This document shows positions 7,901 through 12,708 of a stretch of DNA of 12,708 nucleotides, one piece after another (the first letter of the stretch is position 1; every line of letters starts with the position of its first letter). Made by a program: the position numbers and the translations under genes. Source of the DNA: Parabacteroides sp. Its GTDB lineage: Bacteria; Bacteroidota; Bacteroidia; Bacteroidales; Tannerellaceae. The notes beneath the pieces were generated by a model, which saw only the letters and a list, made by a program, of their open reading frames with translations, did not search any database and was not told the DNA's origin. The stretch spans positions 1 through 12,708 of the forward strand of contig JAHHQS010000115.1 in NCBI GenBank assembly GCA_020026285.1. The letters run 5' to 3'.

Positions 7901-8380
7901 AAAATTATATGGATCGGCCCCTAATGCATCTTGATTAAGAAACATTTCCAGTGTTTTTCCAACAATTTGATGATTCGGGTTTGGTGAAATCTTCAATTTT
8001 TGCAATTCTTGATTTTTATTCCAAACAACAATATCAAATTTATCTTGCATCGTTGGGTATGAGAAAAAAATCTGTGCTACATCTAATGAATCTGAAACCA
8101 TTTTATGATAAATGGTGTTGCCAGAAAGGTAATTTTTCACTTCGTCAACTGTAAGTTGATTGAGAGTTTCTGGTATTATTTTACCAAAAGCTTCTTTTAC
8201 CAATTCGATACGAGCAAATGGAGAAGGTATAGACGTTATTTCATTTTGTGTAGTAGTTGTATCGCTTATTTGATCAACATACCCATGATTATATGTAGTT
8301 GCAGTTGAATTACTCCAATCAACTATAGTTGATTTTATTGAAGCAGTCCCTGCTTTCTTTATCCGAAAAATATGTCCCAT
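4904..8380 (-). CDS. Large protein with C-terminal actin/Hsp70-like ATPase domain
   Basis: This 1158-residue protein has a C-terminal half (about 605-1040) that carries the actin/Hsp70 ATPase signatures in order. Phosphate-1 is DLGTSNT (611-617), a conserved Glu lies in ITESVAPY (801-808), phosphate-2 is DIGGGTTDI (825-833) and the adenosine motif is SGNGSK (971-976), followed by KEATCKGG (1018-1025). It should bind and probably hydrolyse ATP. The first 600 residues match no domain I know; they contain a CxCxC cluster near 533-537. About 120 residues follow the ATPase. There is no signal peptide or membrane helix, so it is cytosolic. A standard Hsp70 is about 600-640 residues with a substrate-binding domain after the ATPase; here a larger unknown region comes first. 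Its start is 4 nt after the stop of the tubulin-like gene. It could form filaments, act as a chaperone or regulate the motor; the sequence alone cannot decide. Confidence 0.87.
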   Translation of the reverse strand: MGHIFRIKKAGTASIKSTIVDWSNSTATTYNHGYVDQISDTTTTQNEITSIPSPFARIELVKEAFGKIIPETLNQLTVDEVKNYLSGNTIYHKMVSDSLDVAQIFFSYPTMQDKFDIVVWNKNQELQKLKISPNPNHQIVGKTLEMFLNQDALGADPYNFGKMQNIYILKYKGPGQKQMHIVGATSPATLFFSTANDETDISSNICFGTDYAFDSAYSSLDKRDPEFLKYIFAFKFSNPNFNSDYPEVSKYLDAVYYVLDNNLKNEINNIQNQCAAFVPGSLNYVDKTYETLNVNVNSTTTFNVEINGISYHCKKAIVDGHTDFEILAQKQVDIKPLVLPVVKGNSYENLEYYGSNFGRNFDVPYLDNRPLAQRRLPGINIQHPYLTISDFLEDKIVKLPSEVNKNDYFDGNYHSSNGQKEGYLLPITDRFLTYFNTDYLYGLAPSGKKAFEIKEVASGVEVSLRIPISGGEVEYKRIYTQDVKADAMNNKGAIVVPDEDLAIGVFPPVKFNQESDAHYRIVILSDFAVNKDCSCVCYSNQDGAFVPDYVTRNVDVQEEQSSKVYLLEGKTFDCARITLVSEKGKERVGNGLMIPKFRQRSGSASLTFAIDLGTSNTHIEYSSGDDQLPKPFEFSIDQPQLSLLFKTNDPYALDHIRGEFIPESIGQNANCHFPMRTVLCIDKVNSGHNGTGVGTYEPFGNASPAFMYNQKQVGTKYNDYVPNLKWSQASPTNEERIKCYIESLFMMIRTKVVQEGASIQQTQIKWFYPISMSAFKKGLFERLWTAAYKKYFNPTGTPIAITESVAPYSFFQKTRSDVTNIVTIDIGGGTTDIVVADSRGVKCITSMRFAADAIFGNSLVSVQNGELNGIIRQCKDEFIDKLKGELQDMLKQKTANNYGNSSEVASFLFSLADNEEIKASAMGDSLDFNAYLMRNESQKIVFFIFYTSIIYHLAHLMKAKNLDVPANIAFSGNGSKVVTVLSPNKSSLEKLTKHIFKLVYDSDIDKDIKLIINSENPKEATCKGGLFLSHEPSDIDNAKSILIGVSKEVLCESETYADAQNMYEAIVKDVQTYFNFIALKLARIQGFSLSNEFGIDKRDLELAAKCFNENLATYVEKGVRLKLDTSDVSLDDKLEEPLFFYPIIGVLNDLSNRICDEN

Positions 8381-8384
8381 GATA

Positions 8385-9815
8385 TCAAAGTTTTAATTTA
8401 TCTTCACAAATATCTTTTAGTGTAATATAGAAAAGCTCTAGAAACGCTTGAATAGGTTTTAAATTTGAAGAGATTTTACTGATATTATCACTTAATTTTT
8501 TATCAATTAAATCACAGCCTTTCTTTGATAAGAAACTAAGAGAACCATAATGAGGAGAAATGCCTACAACAATATCCAGCACATCATCATTTGTTTCGTC
8601 TAATCTAAAAGGTGCGAATGAAATGTGATTATCATTCATTTCATTTAACCAGTTTTCAAAGTCTTTTTTGTACATGTCATAGGTGATGAACGCGTTGGAG
8701 CGCCAAAATGCGTCACCTAAAATAGCACTTTTATCTTTTGCCCATTTTAGAGATGTTCTGTGTGAGACATCACGATTATTCAGATACGCATTTAATATTG
8801 TAAACATGCTCAAAGGTTTTCTGATTGTATTAATCGTAAGTTGTCCAAAATCACCAAAAACAATGCTTTCTTGTGGATCATTTTGAAGCCCAAATTCATG
8901 GAAAATAGTATTCTTTCTAGTACTCAATTGCGGTGTCTTCTGAGAAAAATCGATTATTGAAAGTGCAGCTAATAATTCAACTAAATGAGCATTATTTTGT
9001 TGTTCTCCTCCTCCATCATAATTATCATAACCTGCAGCAGCAAAATCATCACCCAGATAATACATATCGTCTAAGGTTCCATTTCCAGTGACATTTTTTT
9101 CATAATAATTTAATGCTGCCTTTGCCTTTGTTATAAAGGAGTCAGCTTGAATTGCACTCTTTTGATTTGGCTTTAGGTTAAAATACGGTAATAACGAAAC
9201 TGCTCCAATTGGTGCTGTTGACAATGCAGTATTGCTATTCGTTCTCATATTTTTAAGTAGCAAAGGGAAGCCACTAGCTCCAGTTCCTCCGAAAATAGAG
9301 CTGATAATGAATACTTTATCACCATTCACAAAATTAGCGGCGAAGGAATTAAATTCTCCAGACTCAACAAATTGGTTTAATACAATGCTACCAATATTTG
9401 GATTCCCTTTAAAACCAACATTCATATCAGATGAAAGATTTGCATTAGAGAAAAGCATGCGCATCATAGCCTGATTTTCTAATGACATAGTGCCAATATT
9501 GATGAAATTTTCAAAAGAAATTCCCGTTGTACCAACTAGAGGTAACAAGAATTCTCCATTAGCACTTAAAGAAGATATTGGATTCTTAAAGAACTCATTT
9601 TTTTCGTTATTATTAAAACTGAGAGATTCATGAATGGATTGATAAGTTCTCATTATATCTACTGTTCTTACCAAATCTCCATTCGAGAAATCAGGGTCAA
9701 TTATCATCGGTACGATTTCATAATCGGTTTTTACACCTGCTGCCAAAAGCATGGTGAGGGATCTCAAAACTCTAGAACCCGATCCGCCGATTGCAAATAC
9801 ATAAAGTTTACTCAT
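8385..9815 (-). CDS. Tubulin/FtsZ-like GTPase-fold protein
   Basis: This 476-residue protein starts with a Rossmann-type strand and glycine loop, FAIGGSGSR (7-15). It has an acidic IDPDFSNGD segment (39-47) like the second tubulin loop and the tubulin signature loop GGTGASG (176-182, compare GGGTG[ST]G) after the strand VFIISSIF. This order fits the divergent bacterial tubulin-like families rather than FtsZ, which has more conserved flanking motifs. It should bind GTP or another nucleotide; whether it polymerises is unknown. It is cytosolic. It lies 11 nt after a small membrane protein and 4 nt before the actin/Hsp70-like gene, so two cytoskeletal-fold NTPases are made from adjacent cistrons. 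The C-terminal half (about 260-476) has no motif I recognise. Confidence 0.82.
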   Translation of the reverse strand: MSKLYVFAIGGSGSRVLRSLTMLLAAGVKTDYEIVPMIIDPDFSNGDLVRTVDIMRTYQSIHESLSFNNNEKNEFFKNPISSLSANGEFLLPLVGTTGISFENFINIGTMSLENQAMMRMLFSNANLSSDMNVGFKGNPNIGSIVLNQFVESGEFNSFAANFVNGDKVFIISSIFGGTGASGFPLLLKNMRTNSNTALSTAPIGAVSLLPYFNLKPNQKSAIQADSFITKAKAALNYYEKNVTGNGTLDDMYYLGDDFAAAGYDNYDGGGEQQNNAHLVELLAALSIIDFSQKTPQLSTRKNTIFHEFGLQNDPQESIVFGDFGQLTINTIRKPLSMFTILNAYLNNRDVSHRTSLKWAKDKSAILGDAFWRSNAFITYDMYKKDFENWLNEMNDNHISFAPFRLDETNDDVLDIVVGISPHYGSLSFLSKKGCDLIDKKLSDNISKISSNLKPIQAFLELFYITLKDICEDKLKL

Positions 9816-9826
9816 AACTTATAAAT

Positions 9827-10243
9827 TTAAAATTTCTGGAAGGGAACATATTTTGCAATACTACCCCATTTTATAATTAAAGAAGCCACTACAAAAATAA
9901 TGAAAGACCAAATAATATTAGTTATTCCAAACATAGTGCAATCCAAATAAGACCATTCTTGTTGAGGGGCAATCTCATTATTAATTAGAGGAGTCATGGT
10001 ATACCATAATGCAAAACAAAAGTTTATGAATGCATTAATCCCAGAATATACGAACCACCACATCGTCTGTCTTCGTACAGGGGCAAGTACATAATAAAAC
10101 AATGCACAAACAACAAAGGAACATACAAGCATAAATAAACCTATATGAAGATATCCCTGTATTGTATCATAAAGATAAGAATCCAATTCCACACTATAAA
10201 AACCATTCGTGTAGTAATAAATTGTACTGAAAAAATCTTCCAT
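9827..10243 (-). CDS. Small inner-membrane protein with three predicted helices
   Basis: This 138-residue protein has predicted transmembrane helices at about 31-53, 61-83 and 103-124. The first linker is basic (PVRRQ) and the C-terminal tail after the third helix is short and basic (KWGSIAKYVPFQKF). The positive-inside rule puts the 54-60 loop in the cytosol and therefore, with three helices, the N-terminus outside and the short tail also outside unless a helix is missed. I recognise no family. It sits between the vWA-like lipoprotein (10 nt) and the tubulin-like gene (11 nt), so it may recruit the cytosolic NTPases to the membrane or link them to the lipoprotein (inference). Confidence 0.75.
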   Translation of the reverse strand: MEDFFSTIYYYTNGFYSVELDSYLYDTIQGYLHIGLFMLVCSFVVCALFYYVLAPVRRQTMWWFVYSGINAFINFCFALWYTMTPLINNEIAPQQEWSYLDCTMFGITNIIWSFIIFVVASLIIKWGSIAKYVPFQKF

Positions 10244-10253
10244 AATTATAATG

Positions 10254-11423
10254 TTATTTTAATATTAAATTTACGTCAAAAATATTTAGATTCTGATTTT
10301 TATAGGCATCTGCTACACCCTCTATAAGATATTTGATACCATATGTTGTACTATCTTTAGGCAGAGTATTTTGCTCAAAATTTGATAATTGAACCCATTT
10401 GGGAATATCTAAAGCATAGTTAATCTTAAGAGAACAAGGCGAAGGATGATTAGTAGCAATTGTGTATATATACTCTCCATCTGCTTCATATTGAATATCT
10501 TCTATATAGAAATTGTTGGGTGTTACTCTATAATTATCAATATTCGTTATCGCAGACTTGGGTAACATGTTATTATTCATTTTAACCTTAAGGTTTGCCT
10601 TGAATAAATCTGCTTGATGTCTATCATTATCCCAATCTTTTACATTTATGTAGGATCCATCTCTTGACATTCTTTTGTTATTTGTTATTACTTTAGCATT
10701 AAATGACTTATGACTTTGTAGATACAATTCACTCTCACGTGGCTGAGTTGTATTCAATTTACTTATTTTTCTTAAAGCATCTGATGGACCAAAAATCCAT
10801 ACATAAAGAGGTCTGTTCCCATTAAACTGTATTCTTCCAGGAAAGTAATATCCATTAAAAGATGCCTCATATTTATATATGGAGACTGATAAATCTTTGT
10901 TATCGTTAAGCGCCTTAGTAAAAATCTTTGTTATTCCAGATTGTGCTTTGCGTAAATCACCTTCTCTACTTTCAAAGCAATAATCAGACACAACAAAATT
11001 TACAGTCTTATTATCTGTATTTTTCAGGGTTTGCTCTAAAACTTGATCTAAATCCGAGTATTTAGCATTACACTTTGAATAAGAAGCATTTAGCCACTTA
11101 TCGACACTTACGTTTTGACGAGTTATGGTATTGTTGATATAATTGAGAGTAATCTTTTCGTTTGGTGTTAACTGTTCATCAATTCTGTCGTAGAACTCTT
11201 TAATGATTACTTCTGTATCGTTAGAGTTTCCATAAAAGTAACCCTTAACACTACCCGAATTTTCTATGTAAAAATTATATGTATACGATAGTTCTTTGAG
11301 AACTTCTGTTTGTGTATCATTTGTTGGAGTGTCATGCTTCGTTTGTCTACCATTACAAGATTGTAGACTTAAGACAAATGTACTTGCTATAAATACACAA
11401 GATATTCCTTTAATGCATTTCAT
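10254..11423 (-). CDS. Lipoprotein with von Willebrand factor A-like domain
   Basis: This 389-residue protein has a signal peptide and a lipobox LQSC with Cys23. No acidic residues follow the Cys, so a periplasm-facing lipid anchor is the simplest reading. Residues about 47-260 look like a vWA (Rossmann) domain. The first strand ends in YIENSGSVKGY (52-62), like the MIDAS loop DxSxSMxG but with Glu54 in place of the usual Asp. A possible second MIDAS residue lies in SDLDQVL (123-129), and VNFVVSDYCF (141-150) resembles the later 'SD' strand. vWA domains mediate metal-dependent protein contacts. The C-terminal part (about 270-389) is probably beta-rich and unrecognised. The gene lies 38 nt after the 111-aa gene and 10 nt before the membrane protein gene, and likely provides an envelope-side binding module for the system. 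Confidence 0.75.
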   Translation of the reverse strand: MKCIKGISCVFIASTFVLSLQSCNGRQTKHDTPTNDTQTEVLKELSYTYNFYIENSGSVKGYFYGNSNDTEVIIKEFYDRIDEQLTPNEKITLNYINNTITRQNVSVDKWLNASYSKCNAKYSDLDQVLEQTLKNTDNKTVNFVVSDYCFESREGDLRKAQSGITKIFTKALNDNKDLSVSIYKYEASFNGYYFPGRIQFNGNRPLYVWIFGPSDALRKISKLNTTQPRESELYLQSHKSFNAKVITNNKRMSRDGSYINVKDWDNDRHQADLFKANLKVKMNNNMLPKSAITNIDNYRVTPNNFYIEDIQYEADGEYIYTIATNHPSPCSLKINYALDIPKWVQLSNFEQNTLPKDSTTYGIKYLIEGVADAYKNQNLNIFDVNLILK

Positions 11424-11461
11424 ATATGTTGTATTAGTAAGGTTATTATATTTATAAGTTA

Positions 11462-11797
11462 TTATCGATAAGATTCGATATCTTTTATTTTTTTCAGTTC
11501 TTTGCCTCCTTCATTGATTAAATCATAGAATTGAGGATTGTCAGGGAGAACAAACCAAGTGGAATGTCCTCGAGACTGCGGATTTCCGATACATTCAGCC
11601 ATTCCTTGTTGTTTTTTTGCGTCTTCCCATTCTCCCTCTGCAATATTCCATCGAATGCCTAATTTAAGAACTCCTTCCCATTTTATAATAGCTAGGGAAT
11701 ATGCTGAATCAGTTTCCCCATCAAATAAAATTTTAACTACATCAACTTTCCCTTTGGGAGAATTGATTAATTGAGGTCTTTTGTAAATATAACTCAT
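11462..11797 (-). CDS. Small hypothetical protein, first gene of the operon
   Basis: This 111-residue protein has no signal peptide or membrane helix and is probably cytosolic. Visible features are an alternating strand region (KVDVVKILFDG, then AYSLAIIKWEGVLKLGIRWN at about 32-51), then a Glu/Lys-rich turn and the motif IGNPQSRGHSTWFVLP (about 70-85). From memory, similar 'GIRWN...GNPQSRG.PTWFVLP' proteins occur as unnamed hypotheticals in Bacteroidota and phage-related contexts; I could not check this. No function is assigned. It is the first gene downstream of the candidate promoter and lies 38 nt before the vWA-like gene, so it is probably co-transcribed. Being first and soluble, it could be a regulator or sensor, but nothing in the sequence proves that. 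Confidence 0.75.
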   Translation of the reverse strand: MSYIYKRPQLINSPKGKVDVVKILFDGETDSAYSLAIIKWEGVLKLGIRWNIAEGEWEDAKKQQGMAECIGNPQSRGHSTWFVLPDNPQFYDLINEGGKELKKIKDIESYR

Positions 11798-11824
11798 ATA
11801 TTTTCTTTTTACTTGTTAACGAAA

Positions 11825-11832
11825 CAAAATTA
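11825..11832 (-). promoter_or_regulatory. Candidate Bacteroides-type -7 promoter element for the operon
   Basis: Read on the minus strand this is TAATTTTG, an exact match to TAnnTTTG, the Bacteroidota primary sigma -7 element. It lies about 28 nt before the first ATG, giving a short A-rich leader. No clear TTTG -33 element is found at the expected distance; that position is taken by the palindromic ATACGTAC site, which suggests regulated rather than constitutive use. Confidence 0.45.
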
Positions 11833-11844
11833 ATAAAAAATCAC

Positions 11845-11868
11845 ATACGTACATATATACGTACGTAT
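11845..11868. promoter_or_regulatory. Palindromic operator-like site upstream of the -7 element
   Basis: ATACGTAC (11845-11852) and GTACGTAT (11861-11868) are perfect 8-bp inverted arms around an 8-bp spacer. The octamer ATACGTAC also recurs directly at 11857-11864, and 11857-11868 is itself a perfect 12-bp palindrome. The site covers the -33 region of the candidate promoter, where a dimeric repressor or activator would act. The binding protein is unknown; the XRE protein at the right edge is only one possibility. Confidence 0.5.
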
Positions 11869-11916
11869 TATTTTAGTATTTTAGAGATGTAATATTCTTA
11901 TTCTCATATATTCTTT

Positions 11917-11960
11917 AATGCTTCTCAAATAGCATTGAACTTTTCATGATTTCGATGAAA
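11917..11960. repeat. Two small tandem dyads upstream of the operon promoter
   Basis: AATGCT/AGCATT (11917-11922 and 11931-11936, 8-base loop) is followed by TTTCAT/ATGAAA (11942-11947 and 11955-11960, 7-base loop). Both are perfect 6-bp arms. They may be further regulator sites or chance dyads in AT-rich DNA. Confidence 0.25.
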
Positions 11961-11984
11961 TATAGACTGAGTTGATAATAGCTG

Positions 11985-12044
11985 CGATTTGGTACCGCCT
12001 GTAGCCCCGCATGGTACCATGTGACCGCTACAGCAATACCATCG
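11985..12044. repeat. GC-richer imperfect inverted repeat in the intergenic region
   Basis: Nested arms CGAT/ATCG, GGTA/TACC and GC(C)TGTAGC/GCTACAGC enclose a loop that contains the palindrome ATGGTACCAT (12011-12020). The block is clearly more GC-rich than the AT-rich sequence around it. It could be a structured RNA, a dispersed repeat or a protein-binding element. From memory, the plus-strand translation just downstream (TATAIPSRRYFQLRS) resembles short 'hypothetical proteins' repeatedly annotated in Bacteroidales, which would suggest a dispersed non-coding element; this is unverified. Confidence 0.45.
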
Positions 12045-12539
12045 AGGCGATATTTTCAGTTGAGGAGTAACGTTCTATGTTTGTTAGTATTTATTTCTCT
12101 AAATAAAATACATTCTTTTTATTTCTCTTTAATTTCACATTTTGTTGCCAGTTTGTTACTTACCACCTCCTATAGTATATATTTCTATCTATGTATCAAC
12201 ACATTACATATACTCCTTTACAATGTCTTCAATCTAATCTATATTTTTCGATGCGTTCAGTTTATTATAGTTTTCAGTCTTAGTTTCTGAATCTTTTTAA
12301 TAATTATGCTCCGCGAGGCAATCATACACTCTACTTATTAATTCACAGGTCTATTGAATCAAATATTTTTCGGTTGGTTAATTATGTTTCTAGTCTGTTA
12401 CTCATATAAAATAGTATGTCATCTATATTATTGAAACATAGTATTACAACAATTATAACAAGGAATAAGCCTAATTACCTATTGTAAATTTACCACTGAT
12501 AATCATGTTAGTTAATAAATGAATAAAAGCATGCTACAT
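12045..12539. other. AT-rich intergenic stretch without a convincing gene
   Basis: No open frame here has the composition or motifs of a real protein. The only long frame (plus strand, 12021-12290) is rich in Phe, Leu, Ile, Ser and Tyr, as expected from translating T-rich DNA. A weak hairpin TTTATTT/AAATAAA lies at 12090-12107. Nothing else could be supported. Confidence 0.6.
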
Positions 12540-12580
12540 AAAAAAAGGGAAGATGATCAGTATTCGTATCATCTTCCCTT
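12540..12580 (-). terminator. Intrinsic terminator of the XRE-type gene
   Basis: A perfect 13-bp stem (12545-12557 with 12568-12580, GC-containing AAGGGAAGATGAT) with a 10-base loop is followed on the minus strand by seven T residues (12546-12540). It begins 18 nt after the stop codon of the partial HTH gene. It separates that gene from the operon to the left. Confidence 0.88.
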
Positions 12581-12598
12581 GTTAATTTATAGCTATAT

Positions 12599-12708
12599 TC
12601 AAGCTGGTTCCATAATGTTTAATAGTCTAATAGAAAGTTTATTTTCTATTTCAGCTATACTTTTAAACGAAAAATTGACTTTGCCTGATAATATTTTACT
12701 AACATATT
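12599..12708 (-). CDS. C-terminal fragment of an XRE-family HTH protein (cut by the window edge)
   Basis: The last 35 codons of a minus-strand gene are visible, ending in TGA at 12599-12601. The residues VSKILSGKVNFSFKSIAEIE followed by NKLSIRLL match the end of a Cro/C1-type helix-turn-helix: the recognition helix (VSKILSGK), then the helix 'SIAEIENKLSI'. Such short proteins in Bacteroidota are commonly HigA-like antitoxins or repressors. It has its own terminator, so it is not part of the operon mRNA, but it could regulate the nearby promoter. The N-terminus and any toxin partner lie outside the window. Confidence 0.7.
   Translation of the reverse strand, partial: YVSKILSGKVNFSFKSIAEIENKLSIRLLNIMEPA

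Noticed and set aside
4904..8380. Calling the actin/Hsp70-like gene dnaK
   Set aside because: It is 1158 residues with the ATPase in the C-terminal half and lacks the DnaK order of ATPase followed by substrate-binding domain.
12076..12083. Plus-strand TATGTTTG as a -7 promoter element
   Set aside because: It matches TAnnTTTG but has no -33 partner and no gene downstream on that strand. A chance match is likely in this AT-rich sequence.
12021..12290. Plus-strand open frame of 89 codons in the intergenic region
   Set aside because: Its composition is that of translated T-rich DNA, it overlaps a GC-richer dyad, and it has no recognisable domain or start context. Treated as non-coding.

Overview
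The window is AT-rich DNA that most likely comes from a Bacteroidales-type member of the Bacteroidota. The genes generally lack Shine-Dalgarno sequences and have A/T-rich leaders. The one promoter I can see fits the Bacteroides -7 element (TAnnTTTG). Two proteins carry LxxC lipoprotein signals. No tRNA, rRNA, CRISPR array, transposase or integrase gene was seen.

Layout: all recognisable genes lie on the minus strand, so the region reads right to left. At the right edge (12599-12708) is the C-terminal end of an XRE-type helix-turn-helix protein with its own intrinsic terminator. About 740 bases without a convincing gene follow. They hold a GC-richer dyad (11985-12044), several small dyads and, next to the first gene, a candidate promoter with a palindromic ATACGTAC site. 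A tight run of ten genes then covers 11797 to 72. Spacing is 1-11 nt, except 38 nt after gene 1 and 87 nt between genes 5 and 6. In transcription order they are: (1) a 111-aa protein of unknown function; (2) a vWA-like lipoprotein; (3) a three-helix membrane protein; (4) a tubulin/FtsZ-like GTPase homologue; (5) a 1158-aa protein with an actin/Hsp70-fold ATPase domain; (6) a membrane-anchored coiled-coil protein; (7) a soluble coiled-coil protein ending in the same domain as gene 6; (8) a MotA/TolQ/ZorA-like stator protein with a long coiled-coil tail; (9) a MotB/ZorB-like protein with an OmpA-type peptidoglycan-binding domain; (10) a transglutaminase-like lipoprotein.

How they may work together (inference): genes 8 and 9 look like an ion-driven MotAB/ZorAB-type inner-membrane motor anchored to peptidoglycan. 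Genes 4 and 5 supply two cytoskeletal-type NTPases, one tubulin-like and one actin/Hsp70-like. Genes 6 and 7, sharing a C-terminal domain, look like adaptors between membrane and cytosol. Genes 2 and 10 put a vWA-like module and a cysteine-protease-fold enzyme on lipid anchors in the envelope. I do not recognise this combination as a named system. The nearest analogy is the Zorya anti-phage system (ZorA/ZorB), but no ZorC, ZorD or other nuclease or helicase effector is present. A defence or cell-envelope conflict role is plausible but unproven. This operon is the main item of interest in the window.
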